DNA of 22,061 nt from WJMD01 sp964596015 (GCA_964596015.1 CAZQSB010000041.1:1-22061); one strand, 5' to 3'. Counted from the stretch's first letter, positions 13,254-21,961 are shown. Numbers and translations: made by a program. The notes: a model not told the origin generated them from the sequence alone.

Positions 13254-14333
13254 ATGCCCGAAGGGACGAGAATCCTCGCCGTCAATCCCGGCGGCATGAC
13301 AACCAAGATCGCTGTCCATGAGGCCGGCGCCGAGGTCTTCGTCCGGTCCATAGAGCATTCCCCGGAGGAGCTCAAGTCCTTCAAGGGAGTGGCGGACCAG
13401 CTCGAGTACCGACTCGAGGCCGTCCGAAGCGCGCTCTCCGACGAGGGCCTTCTCGACCGGCCGTTCGACGCCGTGGTCGGCAGGGGAGGGCTCTTCCGGC
13501 CGATCCCGAGCGGGACCTACGAGGTCAATGAGGAGATGCTGGAGGACGCCCGGGTCGGTTACGCGGGCCAGCACGCCTCGAACCTCGGCGCGCTCATCGC
13601 GTACGAGCTCGCGCGGTCCGTCGGCGGCCGCGCGTTCGTTGTCGATCCGGTGTGTGTCGACGAGTTCGAGCCGCTCGCGCGCTACTCGGGTCATCCCGAC
13701 ATCGAACGGAAGAGCCTCATCCATGCTCTGAACATCAAGGCGACCGCGAGAAGGGCGGCGGAGAAACTCGGAAGGCCGCTCGACTCGATGAACCTCATCG
13801 TGGCGCACCTGGGGAGCGGCATCTCGATCTCGCCGCTCAGACGCGGCAGGATGGTCGACGTCAACAACGCGCTCTCGGGCGGGCCGTTCTCGCCGGAGCG
13901 CACCGGCGCGCTTCCGCTCATCGAGATGTTCGACTTCATGATCGAGAAGGACTACGGACCGGCGAGAATGAAGCGGTTCATCGCCAAGGAAGGCGGGCTC
14001 GTTGCGTACCTCGGGACGAACAGCTTCCGCGAGGTCGAGGAACGCGTCGAGTCCGGAGACGAGTCGGCGGGCGAGGTCCTCGAGGCGATGGCGTACCAGA
14101 CGGCGAAGGAGATCGGCGCGATGGCGGCGGTGCTCTCCGGGGACGTCCAGGCCGTCGTGCTGACCGGAGCGCTCGTCAGGTACGGGCGGTTCGCCGAGAT
14201 GGTCCGCGAGCGCGTCGCCTTCATCGCGGACGTGCTCCTTCTTCCGGGCGAGAACGAGCTCCACTCCCTCACCGAGGGCGCCCTCGCGGTGCTCGAGGGA
14301 CGCGAGCCCTCGAAGAGCTACCCGCTGGGCTAG
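13254..14333 (+). CDS. buk: butyrate kinase
   Basis: Acetokinase-family enzyme (ASKHA fold) that converts butyryl phosphate or a branched acyl phosphate plus ADP to the acid and ATP. It has 359 residues, close to the usual length. Motifs: ILAVNPGGMTTKIAV (7-21; the family more often has NPGSTSTK), VVGRGGLFRPIPSGTYEVN (74-92), QHASNLGALIA (106-116), IVAHLGSGISIS (182-193), GPFSPERTGALP (210-221) and VVLTGAL near the C-terminus. The ATG at 13254 has AGGG 7 nt upstream; an ATG two codons earlier (13248) is too close to that site. The ptb gene follows after 86 nt. The order buk then ptb is the reverse of the clostridial ptb-buk operon. The natural acyl chain (butyrate, isobutyrate or isovalerate) cannot be read from the sequence. 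Confidence 0.92.
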   Translation: MPEGTRILAVNPGGMTTKIAVHEAGAEVFVRSIEHSPEELKSFKGVADQLEYRLEAVRSALSDEGLLDRPFDAVVGRGGLFRPIPSGTYEVNEEMLEDARVGYAGQHASNLGALIAYELARSVGGRAFVVDPVCVDEFEPLARYSGHPDIERKSLIHALNIKATARRAAEKLGRPLDSMNLIVAHLGSGISISPLRRGRMVDVNNALSGGPFSPERTGALPLIEMFDFMIEKDYGPARMKRFIAKEGGLVAYLGTNSFREVEERVESGDESAGEVLEAMAYQTAKEIGAMAAVLSGDVQAVVLTGALVRYGRFAEMVRERVAFIADVLLLPGENELHSLTEGALAVLEGREPSKSYPLG

Positions 14334-14419
14334 ACGAGGCGCCGCGGCCGGGCTCGCAGGCCCCGGCGATACTGAAGAGACGACTACATGGCGGCACGGG
14401 CAACACGGAGGAACCACAC

Positions 14420-15364
14420 ATGGGAGCGACTCCCCCCACAAGCTTCGACGAACTGAAGGAGAAGGCGCTCGAATACGGCAGGCAGCACGGACGCGCCCGG
14501 CTGGGGGTCGCCGCGGCCGACGACTCCTGCGCGCTCGAGGCCGCTGAGGACGCCTACAAGCTCGAGCTCGTGGAGCCCGTGCTCATCGGCCACCCGGACC
14601 GCGTGAGGGAAGCCGCGGCCCAGGCCGACGTCGACATCTCGAACTGGAAACTCATCGAGGCTCCGGGACCGATCGAGGCGGCCAGGCGCGCCGTGCAGCT
14701 CGTCCGGACGAAGGACGTCGACTTCCTCATGAAGGGGAAGCTCGGCACGGCAGACCTCATGCGCGCCGCGCTCGACCGCGAGGCCGGCATCCGCGCCGGA
14801 AGGCTCATGAGCCACATCGCGCTGCTCTGGACGCCGAAGCTCAAACGCCTGCTCTGCATGTCGGACGGCGGAATCGTCCTCAATCCCACGCTCGAGCAGA
14901 AGGTCGACATCATCAACAACTCGGTGGACGCGATGCACAAACTGGGCTGGGAGAAGCCGAACGTTGCGGCGGTCTGCGCCTTCGAGCTCGTGAACCCCGC
15001 CATGCCCCAGACCATCGACGCGGCCGCGCTTGCGAAGATGAACGACCGCGGTCAGATTCGGGGCTGCGTTGTGGACGGCCCCTTCGGCTTCGACAACGCC
15101 ATCAGCGAACTCGCGGCCGAGCGAAAGGGCGTCACAAGCCCCGTCGCCGGGAAGGCCGACCTCGTGGTCTTCGCCGACATCGACGTCGGAAACGTCTTCT
15201 ACAAGGCCCTCTATTTCATGGCGGGCGAGTCGCAGAACGCGGGCGTCCTGGTCGGCTCGCAGGTGCCGATCGTCATGGCGTCCCGGGCCGACGGAGCCGA
15301 CACGAAACGGAACTCGATCATCGTCGGCACGGTGATCGCGCACGCCACCATGGAGAGCAGGTAG
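14420..15364 (+). CDS. ptb: phosphate butyryltransferase
   Basis: Transfers the acyl group from butyryl-CoA (or a branched acyl-CoA) to phosphate, giving the acyl phosphate used by the upstream kinase. The 314-residue protein has the PTA/PTB-family signatures VDFLMKGKLGTADLMRAAL (100-118), AVCAFELVNPAMPQTIDAAAL (184-204), DGPFGFDNAIS (219-229) and VVFADIDVGNVFYKAL (249-264). GGAGG (14407-14411) lies 8 nt before the ATG. Its length and the buk neighbour favour Ptb over phosphate acetyltransferase. The tRNA-Leu gene begins only 8 nt after its stop. Confidence 0.92.
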   Translation: MGATPPTSFDELKEKALEYGRQHGRARLGVAAADDSCALEAAEDAYKLELVEPVLIGHPDRVREAAAQADVDISNWKLIEAPGPIEAARRAVQLVRTKDVDFLMKGKLGTADLMRAALDREAGIRAGRLMSHIALLWTPKLKRLLCMSDGGIVLNPTLEQKVDIINNSVDAMHKLGWEKPNVAAVCAFELVNPAMPQTIDAAALAKMNDRGQIRGCVVDGPFGFDNAISELAAERKGVTSPVAGKADLVVFADIDVGNVFYKALYFMAGESQNAGVLVGSQVPIVMASRADGADTKRNSIIVGTVIAHATMESR

Positions 15365-15372
15365 CCGCCGGC

Positions 15373-15457
15373 GCGAGAGTGGCGGAACTGGTAGACGCGC
15401 TGGATTTAGGATCCAGTGGGGAGACCTGTGGGGGTTCGAGTCCCCCCTCTCGCACCA
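15373..15457 (+). tRNA. tRNA-Leu (anticodon UAG)
   Basis: Class II tRNA, 85 nt including an encoded CCA. Acceptor stem 15373-15379 pairs with 15447-15453. The anticodon stem CTGGA/TCCAG (15400-15404 with 15412-15416) encloses a 7-nt loop with anticodon TAG (15407-15409). The variable arm is 15417-15429, and the T arm GGGGG-TTCGAGT-CCCCC is 15430-15446; the discriminator is A15454. No separate promoter is seen in the 8 nt after ptb. Confidence 0.97.
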
Positions 15458-15524
15458 GGTCTTTCTTATCGTCAGGACCTGTGCCCGATCGGGGCATGGA
15501 ACATGCACAACGAAGGAGCGACTG

Positions 15525-16823
15525 TTGCAGGTAGAGATGAAGGAACTCGAGGGGTGGAAGCGGCAGCTCACGCTCGGGCTGCCCGAGGAGGACGTTGCGG
15601 CTCGGACGGACGAGCTTCTCAAGGAGCTCGCCAGGGACGCGGAGGCGCCGGGCTTCAGGAAGGGCAAGGTCCCGCAGGACATTCTGAGGCGACAGCACGG
15701 CGAAGCGCTGAAGGCAGAGGCCATGCGTCAGCTTCTGGCCGACGTGTACATGGAGGCCGTGAAGGAAGCGGGAGTCAGGCCCATCTGCGACCCGACAGTG
15801 GAGCTCGACAAGGAGCCCAAGGACGGGGAGTACAGGTTCACCGCGACGTTCGAGGTGCGCCCCGAGTTCGAGGTCACCGACTACGAGGGGATGGAGTTCA
15901 CGGAGAAGGTGCCGGTCGTGACGTCCGAGGACGTCGACCGGGCCATCCAGGAGCTCCGGGAGGAGCGCGCCGACCTCCAGCCCGTTCAGCGCTCCTCGGT
16001 TCCCGGCGACTACGTGCTGTTCACTTACCGGCGGCTCGACGAGAACGGCGAGCCGATCGAGACCGAGAAGGAACCTGAGACGCAGGCGTGCGAGCTCGGA
16101 AAGCAGACGGCGCCGCCGGAGTTCGAGGAGGCCCTTGAGGGTGTTCGACCCGGCGAGACGAAGGACGTCGATTTCAAGCTTCCGGAGGAGTACGCCGACA
16201 AGTCCATGGCGGGAAAGACACTCAGGTTCCGGCTGAACGTGCAGGACGTCCGTGAGAAGCGACTGCCTCCCGTCGACGACGACTTCGCGCGGTCCGTGGG
16301 GCAGTTCTCCACGCTGCTCGACCTTCGCGTGGGGGTGAGGAACAGTCTCGAGGCGCAGGCCAAGGTGGCCGCCAGACGAAAGGTCCAGCAGGAGATCGTC
16401 GACGCCCTCGTCGAGAAGACCTCGTTCGAGCTGCCCGAGTGTCTCGTCATGCAGCGGCTGGCCGACATGTACGGCCGCGCCAGCGAGGGGAGGCCCGAAG
16501 GAGAGGGGATCGACGAGAAGGAGTTCATCGAGGTCTACCGTCCTGTCGTGGAGAAGCAGATCAGGGCGGGGCTCGTGCTCGGAGCCATCGCCGAGCAGCA
16601 GGGAATCGAGGTCACGCGGTCCGACATCGAGGAGCGCGTGCGGGCGGTCAGCGAGGCCCGCGGCCTCGACTTCACCGAGACGATGAAGAACCTCGAGGGG
16701 ACGGACATGCTGTCTCAGCTCGAGGACGACATCTGGCTCACGAAGGTGCACGAGCATCTTGCCGATGTCTCGAACATCAAGACCGAGGAAGTCAACCTCT
16801 CCAACGAGACCAGGGAGGAGTAG
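15525..16823 (+). CDS. tig: trigger factor
   Basis: Ribosome-bound chaperone and peptidyl-prolyl isomerase, 432 residues, the usual length. The N-terminal domain carries the ribosome-docking loop GFRKGKVP (43-50). An FKBP-like PPIase domain (about 150-245) and the helical C-terminal chaperone domain (about 260-420) follow. The start is a TTG at 15525, supported by GAAGGAG (15512-15518) six nt upstream; the first ATG in frame (residue 5) lacks such a site. It leads the tig-clpP-lon-engB cluster and clpP follows after 5 nt. Confidence 0.95.
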   Translation: MQVEMKELEGWKRQLTLGLPEEDVAARTDELLKELARDAEAPGFRKGKVPQDILRRQHGEALKAEAMRQLLADVYMEAVKEAGVRPICDPTVELDKEPKDGEYRFTATFEVRPEFEVTDYEGMEFTEKVPVVTSEDVDRAIQELREERADLQPVQRSSVPGDYVLFTYRRLDENGEPIETEKEPETQACELGKQTAPPEFEEALEGVRPGETKDVDFKLPEEYADKSMAGKTLRFRLNVQDVREKRLPPVDDDFARSVGQFSTLLDLRVGVRNSLEAQAKVAARRKVQQEIVDALVEKTSFELPECLVMQRLADMYGRASEGRPEGEGIDEKEFIEVYRPVVEKQIRAGLVLGAIAEQQGIEVTRSDIEERVRAVSEARGLDFTETMKNLEGTDMLSQLEDDIWLTKVHEHLADVSNIKTEEVNLSNETREE

Positions 16824-16828
16824 GACGC

Positions 16829-17431
16829 ATGGGACTGACTCCGTTCGTGATCGAGCAGACGCGCTACGGTGAGCGCTCCTACGACATCTTCTCGAGACTG
16901 CTTCGCGACAACATCGTGTTCATCGGTATGCCGATCGACGACCGCGTTGCGAACATCGTCATCGCCCAGCTCCTGTTCCTCGAAGCGCAGGACTCGAAGC
17001 GGGACATCTACATCTACATCAACAGCCCCGGCGGCTACGTGGCGTCGGGACTGGCCATCTACGACACGATGCAGTACATCCGGCCGGACGTGCACACCAT
17101 CTGCATGGGGCAGGCGGCCAGCATGGGCGCCGTGCTCCTGGCGGCCGGCTCCAAGGGCAAGCGCTCGGCGCTGCCGCACGCCCGCGTCATGATCCATCAG
17201 CCCGCGGGCGGCAGCGAGGGGCAGGCCAGCGACATCGAGATCTACGCCAAGGAGATCGTGCACATGCGCGAGCGGCTCGTCGAGATCCTCGCGCACCACA
17301 CCGGGCAGTCGACCGAACAGATCAGGAAGGACTCGGACCGGAACTTCTTCATGTCAGCCGAGGAGGCGAAGGAGTACGGGGTCATCGATCAGGTGATCTC
17401 CGGCAGGCAGGAGATCCCGACGCCGAAGTAG
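16829..17431 (+). CDS. clpP: ATP-dependent Clp protease proteolytic subunit, Asn at triad position 172
   Basis: Serine peptidase that forms the double-ring ClpP barrel and degrades substrates delivered by ClpX, ClpA or ClpC. It has 200 residues and no long propeptide. S98 in GQAASMGAVLL and H123 in RVMIHQP are the catalytic Ser and His. The third position lies in the stretch usually reading DRDFFMSAEEAKEYG; here it reads DRNFFMSAEEAKEYG, so residue 172 is Asn (codon AAC, 17342-17344) instead of Asp. The same change is known in Listeria ClpP1. The oligomer-forming region INSPGGYVASGLAIYDTM is intact. GGGAGGAG precedes the ATG and overlaps the end of tig. clpX does not follow; lon does. Confidence 0.95.
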   Translation: MGLTPFVIEQTRYGERSYDIFSRLLRDNIVFIGMPIDDRVANIVIAQLLFLEAQDSKRDIYIYINSPGGYVASGLAIYDTMQYIRPDVHTICMGQAASMGAVLLAAGSKGKRSALPHARVMIHQPAGGSEGQASDIEIYAKEIVHMRERLVEILAHHTGQSTEQIRKDSDRNFFMSAEEAKEYGVIDQVISGRQEIPTPK

Positions 17432-17457
17432 GCGCGGGTCCCCGTGGACTGGGCGGT

Positions 17458-17485
17458 TTGCGCGCATCGCCGCGCAGACTATGTT
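17458..17485 (+). promoter_or_regulatory. possible promoter for lon
   Basis: TTGCGC (17458-17463), 16-bp spacer, TATGTT (17480-17485). A leader of about 60 nt would contain a 9-bp hairpin with one G-T pair (17504-17512 with 17518-17526) ending 27 nt before the lon ATG. No CIRCE element is seen. Confidence 0.35.
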
Positions 17486-17553
17486 GGTCACCGGTCCAGG
17501 GTCGGGGTTCCCATTCCGGGGACCCCATACTGAAACTGAGAACAGGAGAATCA

Positions 17554-19995
17554 ATGCTTCGCATCGAGCACGACGACGAGATAATCGAGTTCAGCGACAA
17601 GCTGCCGATCGTGCCGCTTCGCGATCTCGTTCTCTTCCCTCGCATGATCGTGCCGCTCCTCGTCGGTCGCCAGAAGTCCGTGAAGGCGCTCGAAGAGGTC
17701 ATGCACACCGACAAGATCATGTTCGTCGTGACGCAGCGCGATGTCGAGACACAGGAGCCGACCGCAGATGACCTGTACCGGGAGGGAACGGTCGTCCGTG
17801 TGCTCCAGCTCCTGAGACTGCCCGACGGGACCATGAAGGTCCTGGTCGAGGGGCTTTCCCGTGCCTCCGTCCGGCGTTTCATGTCGCAGGACGAGTACCT
17901 CGCCGCGAGGATCGAGCTCCAGGAGGAGACCGAGGACCGGACGGTCGAGACCGAAGCGCTCATGCGCAGCGTCGGGAACCAGTTCGAGGAGTACGTCAAC
18001 CTCTCGCGGAAGATCCCGCAGGAGGTGCTCATCTCAGTGATGAGCATGGACGACGTCTCGCGCTTCGCGGATACCGTCGCGACACATCTGGCGGGCAAGA
18101 TCGAGGACAAGCAGAAGGTCCTCGAGGCCGCGGATGTCACAGAACGTCTCAGGATCCTCGCGCGCGCCCTCTCCGGCGAGCTCGAGATCCTCAGACTCGA
18201 GCGGAAGATAGAGAACCAGGTTCGCGAGCAGCTCCAGAAGAGCCAGAAGGAGTTCTATCTTCATCAGCAGATGAAGGCCATCCAGGAAGAGCTGGGGCAG
18301 GAGGGCGAAGGGGCGCCCGAGGTCGCCGAGCTCGTGAAGGCCGTGGAAGAGGCCAACATGAGCGAGGAGGCCGAGAAGAAGGCGCTCACCGAGCTCGACC
18401 GCCTGAAGAAGATGTCCCCGATGTCGCCGGAGGCGACGGTCGTCAGGACCTACATCGAATGGCTGACGTCGATGCCGTGGGACAAGAGAACGAAGGACCG
18501 CTCCGACATCAAGGAGGTCGAGCGGATCCTCGAGGAGGACCACTACGGACTGAAGAAGCCGAAGGAGCGAATCCTCGAGTACCTCGCGGTCCTGAAGCTC
18601 ACCGAGAAGGTGAAGGGTCCCATCCTCTGTCTGGTCGGGCCTCCCGGCGTCGGCAAGACGTCGCTCGGGAAGTCGATCGCCCGCGCGCTGGGGCGCGAGT
18701 TCGTCCGCGTGTCGCTCGGCGGCGTTCGCGACGAGGCCGAGATCCGCGGCCATCGGCGTACCTACATCGGTTCGATGCCGGGCCGCGTCATCCAGGGGCT
18801 TCGGAAGGCCGGCTCCAAGAACCCGGTGTTCCTCCTGGACGAGATCGACAAGATGAGCTCCGACTTCCGGGGCGACCCGGCGTCGGCGCTTCTCGAGGTG
18901 CTGGACCCGGAGCAGAACTGCACGTTCAACGACCACTACCTCGACGTCGACTTCGACCTCTCGGAGGTCATGTTCATCACGACGGCGAACGTGCTGCACA
19001 CGATTCCGCCGGCTCTCGAGGACCGGATGGAGACCATCCGGCTCCCCGGGTACCTCCGGAACGAGAAGCTCCAGATCGCCAAGAACTTCCTCGTGCCGAA
19101 GCAGCTCGAGGCCAACGGGCTCGACACCATCGGACTCTCGATCAGCGACGCGGCGATCGAGCGCATCATCGAGGACCACACGCGCGAGGCGGGCGTTCGT
19201 AACCTCGAGCGCGAGGTGGCGAACATCTGCCGGAAGATCGCCAGACGGCGGGCGAGCAGCAAGAAGGTGCCGAAGCGTGTGACCCCGAGGGCGGTACGGA
19301 AGCTCCTCGGGATGCCCCGGTACCTGTCGCAGGAAGTCGAGACCGACCAGCGCGTCGGAGTGGCGACCGGTCTCGCGTGGACCAGCGTCGGCGGCGAGAT
19401 CCTCACCGTCGAGGTGCTGACCATGCGCGGGGACGGGAACCTGACGCTGACGGGCAAGCTCGGCGAGGTGATGCAGGAGTCGGCGAAGGCGGCGCTCTCG
19501 TACGCCAAGGCGCACGCTGCGGAGCTCGGGATCGACGAGGACACTCTCGAGGATCTCGACATCCATGTCCACGTGCCCGAGGGCGCGATCCCCAAGGACG
19601 GTCCGTCCGCGGGCATCGCGATGGCGACCGCGCTCGTCTCGGCCCTCACGGGCAAGCCGACCCGTGCCGACGTCGCAATGACCGGCGAGATCACGCTCGG
19701 CGGCAAGGTGCTGCCAATCGGCGGTCTGGGCGAGAAGGCGGTCGCGGCGCACCGCGCGCGGGTGAAAACGCTCGTCATCCCGTCGAAGAACGAGAAGGAC
19801 GTGGTCGAGCTGCCGAAGCCGGTGAAGCGCGACCTCGACATCCAGCTCGTCGACCGTCTTGATGAGGTCCTCGAGCTCGCGTTCGACGAGTGGCCCAGGC
19901 GCGAAGACAAACAGACGGAGCATTCCGAACAGACGGAACCGTCGGATGGCGGTACCCGTCCGGAGTCCCCGTTCGCGCCGCAGGCGCCGCACTAG
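17554..19995 (+). CDS. lon: ATP-dependent protease Lon (LonA type)
   Basis: Cytosolic AAA+ protease that degrades misfolded and regulatory proteins. The 813-residue protein has the LonA layout: N-terminal substrate-binding domain beginning LPIVPLRDLVLFP (about 14-200), a coiled-coil region (about 205-290), Walker A GPPGVGKT (362-369) and Walker B VFLLDEID (425-432). The protease domain has catalytic S685 in KDGPSAGIAMAT and K728 in IGGLGEKAVAAHRA, 43 residues apart as in E. coli and B. subtilis Lon. The ATG at 17554 has AGGAG (17544-17548) before it. The polar C-terminal tail after FDEWP (about 30 residues, rich in E, T, S and P) looks disordered. A strong terminator follows. Confidence 0.96.
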   Translation: MLRIEHDDEIIEFSDKLPIVPLRDLVLFPRMIVPLLVGRQKSVKALEEVMHTDKIMFVVTQRDVETQEPTADDLYREGTVVRVLQLLRLPDGTMKVLVEGLSRASVRRFMSQDEYLAARIELQEETEDRTVETEALMRSVGNQFEEYVNLSRKIPQEVLISVMSMDDVSRFADTVATHLAGKIEDKQKVLEAADVTERLRILARALSGELEILRLERKIENQVREQLQKSQKEFYLHQQMKAIQEELGQEGEGAPEVAELVKAVEEANMSEEAEKKALTELDRLKKMSPMSPEATVVRTYIEWLTSMPWDKRTKDRSDIKEVERILEEDHYGLKKPKERILEYLAVLKLTEKVKGPILCLVGPPGVGKTSLGKSIARALGREFVRVSLGGVRDEAEIRGHRRTYIGSMPGRVIQGLRKAGSKNPVFLLDEIDKMSSDFRGDPASALLEVLDPEQNCTFNDHYLDVDFDLSEVMFITTANVLHTIPPALEDRMETIRLPGYLRNEKLQIAKNFLVPKQLEANGLDTIGLSISDAAIERIIEDHTREAGVRNLEREVANICRKIARRRASSKKVPKRVTPRAVRKLLGMPRYLSQEVETDQRVGVATGLAWTSVGGEILTVEVLTMRGDGNLTLTGKLGEVMQESAKAALSYAKAHAAELGIDEDTLEDLDIHVHVPEGAIPKDGPSAGIAMATALVSALTGKPTRADVAMTGEITLGGKVLPIGGLGEKAVAAHRARVKTLVIPSKNEKDVVELPKPVKRDLDIQLVDRLDEVLELAFDEWPRREDKQTEHSEQTEPSDGGTRPESPFAPQAPH

Positions 19996-20022
19996 AACGC
20001 GCGACACGACCGAGAACCACAC

Positions 20023-20056
20023 CGGGGCCTCGCGGACGTCCGCGAGGCCCCGTTTT
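20023..20056 (+). terminator. intrinsic terminator after lon
   Basis: A 30-bp perfect palindrome (20023-20037 with 20038-20052), giving a stem of at least 13 bp with a 4-nt loop, followed by TTTTCTTG. A textbook intrinsic terminator 27 nt after the lon stop. Confidence 0.9.
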
Positions 20057-20122
20057 CTTGTCGCTCACCGTGCTGTATCCTCGGTCCGGATGCGGTCTTT
20101 CCGGCCCGGCGGGGAGGAGAGC

Positions 20123-20722
20123 ATGAAGCTCGGACAGGTCGAGTTCCTGCGAGGCGCGGCAAGCCTCGGTCAGCTTCCGAGGGGAGGACTGCCCGAGATC
20201 GCGCTGGCCGGTCGCTCCAACGTCGGGAAGTCCTCGCTCCTGAACCGCATCGCGAATCGGAAGAACCTCGCCCGGACGTCGAGGACGCCGGGCAAGACCC
20301 GCGAGCTCAATCTGTTCGTCGTCGAGCGGAAATTCGTTCTGGTGGACCTCCCGGGCTACGGCTTCGCGAAGGTCTCGAAGCAGGAGAAGGCCCAGTGGAG
20401 CAGGCTCATCGAGACCTATCTCAACGAGCGCGAGGAGCTCGCGGGGATCGTCCATCTCGTCGACGCGCGGCACAAGCCGTCGGCCGAGGACGTCCAGATG
20501 CACGAGTGGATCAAACACTTCAATGTGTCGGCGTTGATTGCAGCCACGAAGGCTGATAAGATATCGAAGGACAAGCGGAGAAGGAGCGTGAGGACGATCG
20601 AGGAGGCGCTGGAGCCCGACTCCGAGACCCCGGTCGTCCTTTTCTCTGCCCAGAGCGGCGAGGGCTCGAGAGAGGTGGTTCGCTGGATCTGGGACGTAGC
20701 GGAAGCAGGGGCCGGTTCGTGA
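20123..20722 (+). CDS. engB: ribosome biogenesis GTPase EngB/YsxC
   Basis: TrmE-Era-EngA-EngB-family GTPase needed for large ribosomal subunit assembly. The 199-residue protein has all G motifs: G1 GRSNVGKS (30-37), G2 region TSRTPGKT (52-59), G3 DLPG (75-78), G4 TKAD (142-145) and G5 SAQ near the C-terminus. GGGGAGGAG (20111-20119) supports the ATG at 20123; an ATG at 20090 would add 11 residues. It lies downstream of lon, as ysxC does in B. subtilis, but the strong terminator between them means it needs its own promoter. A TATCCT at 20076-20081 is a weak -10 candidate. Confidence 0.95.
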   Translation: MKLGQVEFLRGAASLGQLPRGGLPEIALAGRSNVGKSSLLNRIANRKNLARTSRTPGKTRELNLFVVERKFVLVDLPGYGFAKVSKQEKAQWSRLIETYLNEREELAGIVHLVDARHKPSAEDVQMHEWIKHFNVSALIAATKADKISKDKRRRSVRTIEEALEPDSETPVVLFSAQSGEGSREVVRWIWDVAEAGAGS

Positions 20723-20756
20723 GAGCCGCCTCCGGTTGCGCGTCAAAGGAGCACCG

Positions 20757-21914
20757 ATGAACAGGAACCCTTCTGCCAAGTCGAAGCTCTTCACGCCCGG
20801 CCCGACCAAGATACCGGGCGCGGTCCTGAACGCCGTGGGAAAGCAGGTGCTGCATCACAGGACCCCGCAGTTCTCTGAGAAGGTGCGGCATGTTCAGGAC
20901 GAGATCGGGCGGCTGCTCACGACGAGCAACGACGTGCTGCTCTTCACCTGCTCGGGCACGGGCATGATGGACGCCGCCGTCGCGAACCTCCTGTCGCGGG
21001 GCGACAAGGCGATCGTCTGCATGAACGGCGTCTTCGGCACGAGGTGGCGCGACATCTGCCGCGTCTACGGCGTCGAGCCTGTCGAGTACGCCGTAGAGTG
21101 GGGAAAGAGCCACGATCCGACCCAGCTCGCCGCGATCCTCGACGCGAACCCGGACGCGAAGGCCGTGCTGGCCATCCACAGCGAGACGTCGACCGGCGCC
21201 CTGAACGACGTCAGGGCCCTCGGACGGGTCGTCCAGGACCACGGCGCCGTGATGGTGGTCGACGCGACATCGAGTGTCGGTGTGCACCAGATCAAGATGG
21301 ACGAGTGGGGCGTCGACGCGGTGGTAGCGGGGACGCAGAAGGCCATGATGGTGCCGCCCGGACTGGCGTTCGTCGCGCTCAATGGCAGGGCATGGTCCCT
21401 CGTGACCGAGTCGGACCTGCCGAAGTTCTACTTCGACTTCACGACCACCTGGAAGCGGCTCCAGCAGAAGGGCCAGACTCCTTACACTCCGGCCGTCTCG
21501 CTGGTGTTCGGTCTCGAGGTCGCGCTCCAGATGATGGAGGACGAGGGGTGGGAGGAGATCTACGCCCGACACGCGCGGATGGGCGAGTCCACCCGCGCGG
21601 CGATCAAGGCCCTCGGCATGGACATCCTGCCCGAGTACCCGGCGAACGGCGTCACGGTCGCGGTCTGTCCCGAAGGGTGGGACGCCAACCAGATCGTGCG
21701 TGTTCTGGACGACGACTTCGGCTGCCGCGTAGCCGGCGGCCAGGCCGATCTCTCGGGACAGGTCTTCCGCATCGGTCACATGGGCGGGATCAAGGAGCGC
21801 GATCTGCCCATGGTGATCGGCGGCCTCGAGCGCACGCTTCTGAAGCTGGGCTACATCAAGGAGGTCGGCGCGGGACTCACCGCGCTCCAGAACGTGCTGG
21901 CGGGCAAACAGTAG
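20757..21914 (+). CDS. class V aminotransferase (alanine-glyoxylate / serine-pyruvate type)
   Basis: PLP enzyme of fold-type I, class V, 385 residues. Visible features: LFTPGPTKIPGAVL (11-24), HHRTPQF (33-39), TCSGTGMMDAA (64-74), HSETSTGALND (141-151), VDATSSVG (168-175, with D169 at the PLP nitrogen) and the PLP lysine K195 in AGTQKAMMVPPGL. Relatives act as alanine-glyoxylate, serine-glyoxylate or serine-pyruvate aminotransferases, or as the phosphoserine aminotransferase that feeds SerA. The sequence alone does not choose among them, and serA is not in the window. AAAGGAG (20746-20751) lies 5 nt before the ATG. The engB stop is 34 nt upstream, so the two may be cotranscribed. Confidence 0.88.
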   Translation: MNRNPSAKSKLFTPGPTKIPGAVLNAVGKQVLHHRTPQFSEKVRHVQDEIGRLLTTSNDVLLFTCSGTGMMDAAVANLLSRGDKAIVCMNGVFGTRWRDICRVYGVEPVEYAVEWGKSHDPTQLAAILDANPDAKAVLAIHSETSTGALNDVRALGRVVQDHGAVMVVDATSSVGVHQIKMDEWGVDAVVAGTQKAMMVPPGLAFVALNGRAWSLVTESDLPKFYFDFTTTWKRLQQKGQTPYTPAVSLVFGLEVALQMMEDEGWEEIYARHARMGESTRAAIKALGMDILPEYPANGVTVAVCPEGWDANQIVRVLDDDFGCRVAGGQADLSGQVFRIGHMGGIKERDLPMVIGGLERTLLKLGYIKEVGAGLTALQNVLAGKQ

Positions 21915-21961
21915 GTTCATCGCAGGCGAACCGCGAGGAGCGCTCTTGCCGTTCGTCCGGG

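Noticed and set aside
15484..15493. Palindrome CCCGATCGGG before tig as an operator
   Set aside because: Short, GC-rich and isolated; chance is a sufficient explanation.
18034..20022. A 662-codon open frame antisense to lon, and other long antisense frames such as 11929-13215, 13212-14441 and 15318-16757
   Set aside because: High GC opens antisense frames opposite codon-biased genes. Translations are Arg/Asp/Leu-rich without motifs, and the opposite strand encodes unmistakable conserved proteins.
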